NCBI GenBank assembly: GCA_035235625.1 | Contig: CP141140.1 | Coordinates: forward strand, 50,401,351 to 50,465,350 | Length of the DNA: 64,000 nt | DNA from: Saururus chinensis | Taxonomy: Eukaryota > Streptophyta > Magnoliopsida > Piperales > Saururaceae | Direction: 5' to 3' | Shown here: piece by piece, positions 11,505 to 22,000 of the stretch | Layout: every line of letters starts with the position of its first letter | Numbering within the stretch: the stretch's first letter is position 1 | Position numbers and translations under genes: made by a program | Notes under the pieces: model-generated | The model's database searches: none | Seen by the model: the letters and a program-made list of their open reading frames with translations, nothing else | What the model was told of the DNA's origin: nothing

Positions 11505-12252
11505 TACTTGCGTCGACGTCGAGGACAACACTAAGAGGGCGAGATTGTCACAACATTTTGGGGGAGGAGGCGATTGTGACCAGGGAGAGGCCATAAATGG
11601 TGGCATATACAAATTAAATGGTGAAGTAGATGTACTACGGATAGATGCAAACAACCAATTCTCGGTCATTGCAGTTGGATTCATAAGAGTTAACTGAGAC
11701 TGTTTTGCTTAACAGACAAGTGGACAAAAGAGGTTTTTGCATTAACTACGAAAAGATAAGCTAGGTATCTTCAAAATGACGAACTAGAGAGGCGATACGA
11801 AATTAAACTAAACTATAGAGGGTTGTATACCAAAGAACCATATCGAAGGGTGCTAGCGTGTAATTCGACCATTCAGCATATACTTGGACCATTTCAATGT
11901 CGTTTTCATTTGTGTATAAAGATACGTGGGTATATATACATAAATAGAATATTTAAGGCAAATATAAGAATTGGGACCCAGGAAAATGCATCTGTAGGCT
12001 CTAAACATTCTTCAATTTCCAGTTATTAACCAAGTGAACATGAGAATGATTAGGAAAAAATATTATCCGCCCCGTGAATAATAACACAAACCATGAAATA
12101 CGATGGCCTATAATCCCCCGGCTCATGCAATCACATGTGAGTTGGGGCGTATATTAATGGGACTCTTACTATATCCAAGTAATAGATAGGAATGATTAGC
12201 AATAAGTTCTTACACATGAGAATTGTAAAAATTGTTACATGGACCAGTAAAG
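11505..12252. repeat. Duplicated 3' flank of NLR-like gene, copy 1
   Basis: From GTCGAGGACAACACTAAGAG onward this matches 31885-33111 and 57660-58612. All three contain the CCAGGGAGAG..CATAAATGGTGGCA block, GGTATATATACATAAATAG, and the TTAATGGGACTCTTA stretch just before the gene's stop codon. Copy 1 lacks roughly 700 bp found in copy 2 after the AAATGGTGGCA block. It presumably holds the 3' UTR and terminator of the minus-strand gene. Confidence 0.8.
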
Positions 12253-14790
12253 TTATTCAAAGCTTAATTTTGGGGCATAGATAAAGGTAGAGTAAAGTTC
12301 AAAGTTTACCAGTTCTAAAACTCCTAGTTTTAGAACAATTCTTTTCCCATCAGCAGAGAGTCCGGAGAGAATGATCTTACCAACAACCAGGATAATGTAA
12401 ATTAAAAAGCTGGCCAGCCCCACAGCAGAAACGTCAAGAGTTTTGTGCAGTCTGTACCTAGTTCCGACCAACGTTGCCACCACGGTAACTATTAAGCCAA
12501 GGATGATTCTATCACTAGAAGCCAGCCAGAACAGGAAACAAAGCCCAATTGCCGTAAACACAGCGCTCCGTACTTGTTGAAACAGAGTTGTGGTTATTAC
12601 CCTCAAGAAGTGGTAGACAAACATCATCAAAGATAGAAATAGAACTCCAAGGCCAAGGAGCAGATTTTCCCGTACAACAAGTACAAACATGATGAGAGGT
12701 ATTAGAAAGATATTGATTGGAATGAAGGGAATACCAATGGCAATAAGAGCACTTCCACACGTATAGAGCAGAACAAGTATCCTTAGCAACCTCTCAAAAA
12801 GGAAGCGACGCATGAATCCAGAGCCACGCTGTGCCAAGTTTTGCACGTCAGCCTCATATGAAGTAGTCCGCAAAGTGGCTTTCCCGAGATAGGAAAACTT
12901 GTAGCGTTCAGTGGAGAAGTTGTCCACTTCACCGGCGGCTTCAGCCGTGTCAATGCTGCTCGGTCTATCCAAAGCATGACGTACCCAATCTTCGTTGTCA
13001 CGGATCCATAATCCACGCAGTCTACTTATATTTGGACAACCTAAGATCTCCACACTGCTTATATGAGGAAACTGGCCTTGCAGACCACTTACAGAGTCTA
13101 CATACAAACTTTTCATGTATCTCAGACGTAGAGTTTGGATTTTCCATGCCCCACCTTCGTTCCATAAACCAATGAGATTCAGTATGCTTCCTCCACGGAA
13201 GTAGAGTCTCTTCAAGCTGGTGAAATTCATGGGCGTAAGTCCGATCGGAGTTGTTTCGGAAGGAAAGCAGCGCAAGTCCAATTTCTCAAGGCATGAAGGA
13301 AGCCAGTCCAAGTTCATGGAGGAACAGTGTATATCTCTTGAACCGTCAATGTCCCTCTCCCACATGAGAGTGACGGCACGTAGACTTTCAAGAAACTTTC
13401 CATCGGTCAACTCACTCAGCAAAATCTTGGACTTTACTCCGAAGCTTATGCTTAGCTTTCTCAACATCCTCAATTTCACCAAATGGGATAGGTTAGCTGC
13501 ATCAGTGGTGTCTGAAGAATGACCCATCACAAATCCTTCAAGTACTTCGAGGTTTTCCAGTTCTTGGATGCTAATTGGTATGTAATTGATCATATAACAC
13601 TGAGAAATGTCTAGATATGTGAGCTTGCGAAGCCTTCCAATGGAAGATGGTAGACTCTTCAAGTCATGGCAAGCCCTGAGGTCAAGAACTAGCAATTCCG
13701 TCAGCCTTTCAATGTTCTCTGGAAGCTCATTGATCCCATAAACTCCTTGCAATCCAATGTACCTTAAGCTTGTCAGTGACAACAAAAGTTTTATAAAGAC
13801 ATCTGCATTCGCCACTTGTACATGATGACAGCTGCGATGAAATGCTGGCCATTGCCCAACTTGGAGTACAACCAGATTGCTCAGCCGATAGTTGATGTGT
13901 CTATCGAATTTCACATATTGTCCATCTAGATTTAGCAATGAAATGAGTTGAATGTAATCTGAGGGTGGGAAAACACTGATAGCTTTACCCTGGCTTCCTT
14001 GGGCTGATACAAATGAAGAACGCAAAATGTGGTGGGGAGACCATCCTATCGACTTTCTCTTAGAATCAAAGTCAAAGAACCGACTTTCCTTGGCAATCTC
14101 AATGGCAAAAGATCTGATGTTAGGGTTAACTTTGCAACTTTTAGTGAAATCCTTGTTGCTTCCCTTCTTGTTGATGGATTCAATCAAGCCCATCTTCCAC
14201 AATGTCTCGTAACATTCTTCCCCAATCTGTTGGGCCGTCTTGCCTTCCCTTGGATGCACGAAGCCTTCTCCAATCCACCAATTGATTAGTCCTCTTCGTT
14301 TGATGATAGAATTCGGAGGGAAGATTGAACAACAGAGAAAGCAGGATTGCATCTGCTTATCCATGCCTTCGTACTTCTGCTTGACCACGCGCATCATCTT
14401 GGTCGACATATTGCTCGTGCCTCCATCTTGTTCTTTCTTCCGCGTCGCCCAGGCAAAGCCCAATTGTGGAAGATAATTTCCCACCTTTTGCTTTGTCTCA
14501 TGTACCTCGAATCTCATTTTTTTAATGAGGTGATCGAACTCTGGGCTCGACCATGAAGAGTCATTGATTATTTGGATTCTCCTTTCAAATTCATTAACAA
14601 CTTGCTTCTTCCAACTCTCAAATTCTTGAAATGCAGATAATATATCCCCAATATCCTCGTCAATTTTCGAAAAATCTTCATCAAGGTGTTTGTAAGCAAG
14701 CTTGTTTTGTGCTCCAAGAGCACTCTTGGTAGCTGACAGTAGTCTATGGAATATTTCGATTGGTCCCTCGGTAGCAAACGCCCCTTGCAT
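12253..14790 (-). CDS. NLR-like protein without P-loop: winged helix, LRR and C-terminal multi-pass membrane block (copy 1)
   Basis: An 845-residue open frame from the ATG at 14790 (two further codons upstream are open but start TTG). Residues 1-110 form a helical N-terminal region. No GxGGxGKT P-loop or Walker B is present, so the nucleotide-binding domain is absent. At about 138-233 lies an ARC2-like winged helix with SCFLCCSIFP and LINWWIGEGF; the usual MHD site reads VNPNIRSFA. LRRs cover about 285-600 (SLRYIGLQGVYGINELPENI, LDLRACHDLKSLPSSI). After a linker, six hydrophobic segments lie at about 669-689, 692-706, 710-731, 743-757, 761-776 and 788-809. The LRR and winged helix resemble plant CC-NLRs (RPP13-like); the membrane block is not standard for NLRs. 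A role in immune signalling at a membrane is inference. A 92%-identical paralogue lies at 33112-35652. Confidence 0.85.
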   Translation of the reverse strand: MQGAFATEGPIEIFHRLLSATKSALGAQNKLAYKHLDEDFSKIDEDIGDILSAFQEFESWKKQVVNEFERRIQIINDSSWSSPEFDHLIKKMRFEVHETKQKVGNYLPQLGFAWATRKKEQDGGTSNMSTKMMRVVKQKYEGMDKQMQSCFLCCSIFPPNSIIKRRGLINWWIGEGFVHPREGKTAQQIGEECYETLWKMGLIESINKKGSNKDFTKSCKVNPNIRSFAIEIAKESRFFDFDSKRKSIGWSPHHILRSSFVSAQGSQGKAISVFPPSDYIQLISLLNLDGQYVKFDRHINYRLSNLVVLQVGQWPAFHRSCHHVQVANADVFIKLLLSLTSLRYIGLQGVYGINELPENIERLTELLVLDLRACHDLKSLPSSIGRLRKLTYLDISQCYMINYIPISIQELENLEVLEGFVMGHSSDTTDAANLSHLVKLRMLRKLSISFGVKSKILLSELTDGKFLESLRAVTLMWERDIDGSRDIHCSSMNLDWLPSCLEKLDLRCFPSETTPIGLTPMNFTSLKRLYFRGGSILNLIGLWNEGGAWKIQTLRLRYMKSLYVDSVSGLQGQFPHISSVEILGCPNISRLRGLWIRDNEDWVRHALDRPSSIDTAEAAGEVDNFSTERYKFSYLGKATLRTTSYEADVQNLAQRGSGFMRRFLFERLLRILVLLYTCGSALIAIGIPFIPINIFLIPLIMFVLVVRENLLLGLGVLFLSLMMFVYHFLRVITTTLFQQVRSAVFTAIGLCFLFWLASSDRIILGLIVTVVATLVGTRYRLHKTLDVSAVGLASFLIYIILVVGKIILSGLSADGKRIVLKLGVLELVNFELYSTFIYAPKLSFE

Positions 14791-14797
14791 TTCCAAA

Positions 14798-15028
14798 CTG
14801 ATATTGGCAAACCAAACTACTCATGATGTTAGAAATCCTACTCACAAATGTTCGTATGGCTTTTTATTTTGTGTGTATATAAACATTAAGATGATGAGAT
14901 GAGAGTGCACACATATTTAACTTAAAACAAATCTTAGAATAATATTTAAAGAAAAAATATATGAAACTTACCAGATCGATTGGGAGGCCTGCGTAAAATA
15001 CTTTCAAGAGATTTGATAGATCAACCAT
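14798..15028 (-). other. Possible 5' leader exon and intron of NLR-like copy 1
   Basis: On minus, an ATG at 15028 opens 19 codons (MVDLSNLLKVFYAGLPIDL) ending at a consensus donor, GTAAGT (14971-14966). A plausible acceptor, CCAATATCAG, ends at 14798, giving a 174-bp intron. Joined this way the 19 codons are one base out of frame with the main protein, so the exon would form an upstream ORF overlapping the main start, unless another splice pattern is used. The same exon and donor occur in copy 2 (35834-35890, 57 bp) and in the fragment at 26016-26069 (54 bp, three bases shorter, frame kept). This conservation suggests it is real. Exon status is inference. Confidence 0.5.
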
Positions 15029-17350
15029 GAGAAATGATCAGATGTTAATCATACTTTTGGATAAAAGGAAATGAGAGAGGTGGAGGTCATTCCTTTCTTC
15101 TTTTGTAATGTATTCAATATTCCCGGAGTATCATGGGAGGTTTCCTTTGATACCTACAAATAATGTTTTTGTTTCCCTGTTTTTAAATTATTATTAATAA
15201 TTCATTACTCTTTGATGAGATATTATTTCTTCCTTTTTTGACTTCCTTCGGCACGTTCATAGTTAAAATCATTACATCCATGCACACATGCTTGTGCATT
15301 CGGGCGCCATGGCATATGCAATCAGTGTTTTAAAAACTAGCTTGGCTATTTCTAATTCCGAGAGGGGAAGGATGAAATTGAAAATGCATGAGTTGAGTCT
15401 AAACTAGCATTTTAAAAGTTGAGGTTATAAAATCGGCAATATATTGACTAACATTGACTTTAAAATGTGCATCCATAATCGGTTATGCTTCAATATGAAG
15501 TGTGCGCTCCAAATCTCAAATAACTGCCACTACTTTATGGTATTTATGAATTATATATAAATTCCTGGAACTACTACCCCTAGAACTCATTTACCTTTTT
15601 TTAGTACCGAACGATATTTGACCCCGCATAAGTTCACAAATCCAAAATTTGTCACTGGCAAGCTTCTGTAGCATTTCTCAAGTGACAAGCGTAGCAGGAA
15701 ATTTTGTTGGCCCATGTAACATCCATCTTTTTTTTCAACAACATCTACCTTTTTATAGTTTTACCAACAGATGAGATTTCCTCCGCTTTTGTGCTTTTCA
15801 TCTCCAAATAAGCTTGTTGTTTTCTAAAAGAAATGCTACACTAGTTATGTAGGATTTCTCCTAATTATCTTGTTATCCATCCAATATTTTATCCCAAAAG
15901 ATAGTATGCATTTGCAAATGAGTGGGTTTTTTTTTGCCACAAAACATAATTTTATCTCAAAATTTACGTATTTGCAACAAAATCATCTATATGATGCGAA
16001 TGTTTTGTACTTTTTGAGATGAAAAAAATTTCCTAGCAATAGATTGAGCGTTTTTGCAACAGAATATTTAACTTGTTGCAAAAGCTTTTTATGAATACTT
16101 ATTTAATTTTTTAAAATTAAATTTTGAAAATCTTATGCAACAAAATAGAATCTTCATTGTCATAACCTTTTATTTTATTTTTTAGAATTAAAATCAATTT
16201 TGTAGCAAAAGTTTCTTCCAACAAATAACTTAAGGCATGGCAAAAACCTCTTAAGCAGAGAGAATCAGCGACAATATGTTAAAGTAATGACAAATAATTT
16301 TCACCAAAATATTTTTCTAATAAAAGAATTTGAATAATTTATATTTGTGGCAAAAGGGTTATATTGGTAATAGTTTTTGAGAACATCGTTAATTACTTAT
16401 GTTATTGTGCTTTCAGGATGAAATGTATTGTTTGTGGCAAAAGATGCACTATTTGCTTTGTGGAAAATACTAAATTACTTACACAATTGACTATTGTTAT
16501 TTGTCCAAATGGGTTTGTCACTCAATTTGAAAGTGGTAAATATATGAAAAAATTTAACATGTGACCGGGTATTGTGAGACATTGAATATCGATTTGATTG
16601 ATGATTAGGGGTGGCCATAAGCCAAGCCAGCATAGGCCAATTGCGACCCCCTCATAGTGCAACCCTGCCAGATAGGGGGGCAAGAGAAATCGGACTAGCC
16701 CACAACCTTAGAAGGGTTGTAGGCAAGGTTGTGGGCTGGCTCTCTAGGTTTGCTCCTCCTTAGCCCCTCTTTTTTAAAAAAAAAAAAATACTGAAATCCA
16801 GCTCTCTCCTGGTCATGGCCATGCTCTTCTGTCTGTGGGGTTAGGGTGGCCACGACACCACCCCATTGGTCGGACCTAATGGCCAACTTGGCCCTTGCTC
16901 CCCAAATGCCTTGACTCGAAATAAGTAGTCTGGTTCGTAGCCGTTGGGGGGGCGGGCTAGGCCAGACATGCTCATCCAACGGGCTGGGTTCACCAATGGT
17001 GCTGGTTTATGGGCTACCCGTGAGGATGCTTACTAAGTGACAAAGGAAGGGTTTTATACCTGTTATTTTCCTCTAGTCTACTATTTGTTGTAATAATCTT
17101 GTTTTTTTAATAATATACATTTTCCCCATTTAATACATATTTTTCTCATTTAATACATATTTTTTCCATACAATATGCACTTTTCTATTTATAATTTGCA
17201 TTACATAATCTTATGAATATTCTACTCTAAAAGAATACATTTTTATAATTTTTATATTTATTATTTCTCCATGCTTTTCACCTTTTTCAAGTTTTTTTAA
17301 TTTTTTGTCATTTTTTCTAGAGTTTTTTCTATGTCACCTGGCTAAAGAAG
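15029..17350. repeat. Duplicated upstream region of NLR-like gene, copy 1
   Basis: 15029-15335 matches 35891-36262 and 26070-26440; 15345-17345 matches about 38000-39935. A roughly 1.7-kb stretch present in copy 2 (36270-38000) is missing here at about 15344. The region probably holds the promoter of the minus-strand gene next to 15028. AT-rich blocks such as GGCAAAAGATGCACTATTTG (16434) recur at 39033. No intact gene is seen. Confidence 0.75.
16606..17040. repeat. GC-rich repeat block, possibly a small non-autonomous DNA element
   Basis: Starts near GGGGTGGCC, contains an internal inverted GTTGTGGGC/GCCCACAAC motif with AACCTT, then an A-run. It is paired with 39195-39612. A leading GGGGTGGC with GGGCC-rich body resembles common plant hAT-like MITEs, but terminal repeats and target duplication were not resolved. 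A frame of 94 codons on minus has no known domain. Confidence 0.35.
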
Positions 17351-17465
17351 CTAATATTCCATACTCCCTCGATTTTAAACACATATGCTATATTACCTAT
17401 TTCATGACAAAACTAACCTTAGGTTTTAAATAAACTCACTACCCATATATATTATAATAAATGAA

Positions 17466-17494
17466 CACCGAAATAGTGCAGCGCTATTTCGGTG
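17466..17494. repeat. Perfect hairpin, 11-bp arms
   Basis: CACCGAAATAG (17466-17476), loop TGCAGCG, then CTATTTCGGTG (17484-17494). It is not present in the matching part of unit 2. It lies just outside the left limit of Mutator-like homology and could be the footprint of a small element or a terminator-like structure. Confidence 0.75.
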
Positions 17495-17757
17495 GAGAGG
17501 ATTCATTGGCAACTCGTGTGAAGAAAAAACACGTTATTCATAATATCGCATAATTAACGATGAGAAATACATATGTGATATAACACTAATTCTTTTTAGC
17601 ATAGATGTTATAACACGACCTCTATACAAAGTGTGTTATCAATAACACAATAGTATTTGTAAATGTGTAACCGAATACACAATGTCGAATTATATTGCAT
17701 ATTGATTAACACATTAATATCCAATGCAAATTGGGAGAACCGAAAATTTTGAACTCA

Positions 17758-18497
17758 ACAAATCCATGTCATTCTTCTTACAACAATCCAATACATACAT
17801 AACTTGTGATAGAAGTCAATCAAATTGAATTAGAAGAAATGTCGCCAATGATGGGTACGATAAGAACTTTAGTTGATAACTATGAACCCCCATACAACCC
17901 TTGTGATTATGATGGTGAAGAATTTGAAGAAGTGTGAGGTGATGATCAATAGAACAAGAATGATATAATTGACATAGAAAGTATGTCTGATCACGAAGAA
18001 TACAGACACAATGAGGTACTCAATAATGGGAGACAATCAATGAACTCAACTTGTTGGAACCCAATATTGGTGAGGGCAAGCTAATGACTAGCAGTTTGCA
18101 AGAAAATGACTACCAGAATCTACTCAAAATGGGTGCACATTTTTTAAGCTTGTTAATTTTTAATAGAGTTTTGATCGACCTAGCAATAAAGACAAAATTC
18201 ACTTATTTGTTGTGGATGAGAATAGGAATATGTATGCCGCAAAGTGCTCTGGTCAGTCTTGTAATTGGTGCATAAGGGCTTCAAACATAGGAGATCATGT
18301 GACTATAACGAGGTTAGTGCCCGACCATTCGTGTAGAACGCAAAGAAAGTCAACTCACCATCTTCTAGCAATGCACATTTGGATTGCAAGAAAAAGTTAT
18401 GGGTTGTTTAAAGATTCAGTAGACATTACACTGAAAAGCATAGCAAGTCATATTTTGAAGCATTGGGGTATAACTGCAAACTACAAGAAATGTTGAT
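17758..18497 (+). pseudogene. MURA-like transposase, N-terminal part (copy 1)
   Basis: Contains the MuDR-type DNA-binding region: AAKCSGQSCNWCIRASNIGDHVTITRLVPDHSCR (two short Cys pairs and a final His-x-Cys) at 18236-18335, preceded by an acidic leader (YDGEEFEEV near 17911). A matching open frame at 43998-44546 in copy 2 is better kept. Frame changes and stops, for example near 17938 and 18020, show that this copy is dead. The frame ends at TANYKKC and continues after an intron-like gap, broken here by the nested gypsy element. Confidence 0.65.
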
Positions 18498-18671
18498 GCG
18501 TAGGTAAAGAAAATCATGAGATTCCTTGCATTGTGTGTTCGGTAACACGACATTTAAATATGACGTGTTATCAGGCACATGAGGAACTTACGGTCGCATT
18601 TTCTTACCACATGAATTACCTATCATGTTAACATGAACACGATAATTACACTATTCAGGTTTTATGAAATC

Positions 18672-19015
18672 TGTTGTGCACATCCACCTGGGCACACCTT
18701 CCGCTCTGTTGACCGTCCATATATTTGCACTAGGCTACTTTCTTTATTTTATGCTTCTGTAATAAATCTTAGTTACATGGACATTAATGTAGTATTGTGT
18801 AATGGGCCAACTAGTGACCCTGCTGATTAATCGAACCCACTAGTTGGCAAGACCCCCAAGGAGAGGCGCGGCTTCCCTATAAGGGTCGTCTTCTTCCTTG
18901 CTTATGTTTTTTATGCTATTGATTATTCAGTCCTCTCTCTCTTCTTCTCCACTCTTTTCGCTCTCCTTTGCATGATTCGTGCAAGGTACCGTTCATGCCC
19001 AAGTCGGACACAACA
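18672..19015 (+). repeat. Left LTR of gypsy fossil 2
   Basis: 344 bp, TGTTGTGCACATCC..GGACACAACA. It carries a CCAACTAGTG / CACTAGTTGG inverted pair and a TATA-like CCCTATAAGGG, in the same positions as in the fossil 1 LTR. Confidence 0.9.
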
Positions 19016-19039
19016 TTGGTATTAGAGTTGTCACAATCT

Positions 19040-22000
19040 CCTCTCATAGCGTGAGGAAAACAACTAGCCACGGCCTCAGAGGTTCAGCCTGAAAAGGCAA
19101 CAAAATTTCAGCGGACAGCCCCAAAACTGCACTGCACTAGAAACCATCAGTCCTCTCGTACTCACGCAAATCATGGCCAAACTTGAGTCTTTGTCTATGG
19201 TTGTGGCTCAACTTCAGGCAGCGCCCTTGTTTCCCAGACCTCAACCAGCCAACGAGGAGAAGGGGGAGCCGTCCCACGCCTAAGAACTCCACTGTTCCGA
19301 CCCTCAGGCGTCAGTAGACAGAGAAGTGCACCCGCCCCGACCCTTAGTGTGCTTTGGTACCTTCGAACTGCCCAACGAAGAGGGTCGTACAGGTTGGGAT
19401 ATGCGAGGGCCGCCAGGTGTTCAAAAAAATGCCCCTATGGTGCCGCCACCCAAAAATTTGTTCCAGGAGATGGAGAACAACTGGGAGAGTACTCAGGCTC
19501 TCGTGAGGGATCATGGGGAGGAGCTGAGCCTCGGTTGGCTCACCTGCAGTTCCAACGTTACAATGGTGATGAGGATCCGATGGAGTGGTTGTACAAGGCG
19601 GAGAAGCACTCCAACTCTGAATGGTTACGCATAGCCACTTTCCACTTGGACGGTGATGCTTCCATTTGGTTTCAGAGCTTTGAGAACGAAGTTCATTACC
19701 CCACTTGGACCACACTTGCCGATGAATTATGTGTCCAGTTCGGCCCCAATTAGTTTCACGACTTCAACAAGATGTTGTCCACCTTGCGCCAAACCACCAC
19801 TGTGAGGGCTTATTACACGGAATTCATGAAGATCATAAACTGTCTTCCCGAGTGGCCAATGACGGCCTTGGTGGGGACATTCAAGAGATGGCTCAAACCG
19901 GATGCATCATTTTGCATCCTCATCAATGCGGGAAGTCATGAGGCATGCACGAATTGAGGAGGAGAAACTGGCCCGATAGGGAAGAGGTGATCGGTTAGGA
20001 CCCTCCCCATGGCCCCCTCTTGGCACTAACCCTCTTCCCATCACAGCCAGCAGCACATCCCTCGGCCGCCCTGGTAAGCCGGCTTCCCCAGCCGGTCAGC
20101 TTGTTCATCGCCTTACGCCAGCCCAGATGGAGGAATGTCAATCCAAGGGGTTTTGCTTCAAGTGTGATTAGAAGTTTGTACCTGAACATCGCTACTCGGT
20201 CAAGGGCACTCTATTGGTGGAAGAGGTCGAAGAAGAGATGGATGATGTGGATAGGGAAGATTCCCACCATTACAACGGTGTGCTACCAGAGATCTCCGTC
20301 CATGCCTTTTACGGGGCCTTCACTCCTCGCACTTGCTTGTCCCAAGCCATCTCAAGCGGCAGCACGTGGCCATCCTTATCGACAATGGCTCCACCCATAA
20401 CTTCATCAACGATAAGGTGGCCCAACATCTGGGCTGTTTTGTGTCAGATTCGAAACCATTCAATGTCTTTATCGGTGATAGGAAGCATCTAAGGAGCTTC
20501 GGGGTATGTGCACAGGCCGCACTAGCTATCCAGGGACACACCTTTGTCACCAACCTCTTCTTGCTACCTATAAAAAGAGCATACGTGGTGTTAGGGTTTC
20601 AGTGGCTGCAAGAACTTGGGGACGTGGTATGGAACTTCCGTGAGATGGTTATGGATTTTGAAATTCAGGGACAGCTAGTGTGGATCCAAGGGTCTCAGCC
20701 GGGCACCCTTCACTGTGCCCAATCAGTGAGTTCCTTCTTTCGGTTCGCACCACAAGGGTTCCTCCTTCAACAACGGGTTGTGGTAGAGGTGCGCCAAGAC
20801 TACCTGCCCGCTGATCTTCTTGCCCTCCTGATAGACCACAAAGATGTGTTTGACGAGCCCAGAGGCCTTCCACCAGTGCGACGTCATGACTATCACATTG
20901 CTATCATTCCAGGGGCCTCTCCGGCCAATGTCCATCCTTACCGCTACCCCCACATCTAGAAGGTTGAGATAGAGTGCCTCGTTGCTGATATGCTACAGTT
21001 CGGCATCATACATCTTGGCACGAGTTCCTTCTCCTCTCTTGTACTACTGGTTCACAAGAAGGATGACACTTGGCGTTTTTGCATCGACTACAACACCCAA
21101 GGTCTATCTTCTCTAGTCTGAGAGCTAATTCCTTATTTCTTAAACGTTCAAAGTGCTCTTTTGGCAGCCCACAGGTCGACTATCTTGGCTACATTATCTC
21201 TCGGGATGGGGTCGCCACCGACCCTTCTAAGTTGTCTGCCATGCTCTCTTGGCCGACACCCACCTGTGTTTGAGCACTTAGAGGTTTCTTGGGCCTCACT
21301 GGATACTACTGACGTTTTATCAGCCAATATGGTGTGATCACCCACCCCCTCACAGCGATCCTCAAGAAGGGCGGTTTCACTTGGATGGAGGCTGCCCAAG
21401 CGGCTTTTGACATGTTGAAGTAGTCTATGGCCTTCGCCCCTGTCCTCATTCTACTAGATTTAAGCCACTCTTTCATGGTTGAAACAAGCACTTTAGAGGC
21501 CGGCCTTGGTGTGGTACTACTGCAGGACGAGCGGCCTATTACATTTTTTAGCAAAACCTTGGAAGGTCATTCCTTATCACTTTTTGTCTATGAGAAGGAG
21601 ATGCTCGCCATAATTCTGGCTGTCGATAAATGGAGACCTTACTTGCTCATCTGCCACTTCACTATCCACACTAATCATCAGCCTTTGAAGTACTTCCTTG
21701 AGCAGCGGGTTTCCACTCCAGCACAATAACGGTGGGTCAGTAAACTGTTGGGCTACGACTACGAGGTGGTATACAAAAAAGGGGCAGACAACACTATTAC
21801 CAATGCCCTCTCTCGCAGCTCTACCTCTGGCTCCTGCACGGCTTTATCTACCCCTTCTTGCGCCTTCATTGCTGAGTTACAAAGAGCATACAGGGCTGAT
21901 CCTTCAACAAAATCACTGATTACATGTCTCCAAGAAGACCCTACTAGCTGCCCTTTCTTTATTTGGTGTGATAACCTTCTATTTTGGAAGGACTATCTCT

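Noticed and set aside
12253-14790. Reading the NLR-like gene as a pseudogene because NB-ARC is missing
   Set aside because: Two diverged copies share the same domain layout with open frames, so the absence looks ancestral and not a recent deletion.
14027-14902. Plus-strand frames opposite the NLR-like gene (also 13220-13522, 34091-34384, 34889-35764)
   Set aside because: They are antisense shadows of the intact minus-strand frames, repeated in both copies because the genes are duplicated.
14798-15028. Treating the leader exon as the true N-terminus of the NLR-like protein
   Set aside because: With the only consensus donor and acceptor the join is out of frame in both full copies, so I kept the ATG at 14790 and listed the exon separately.
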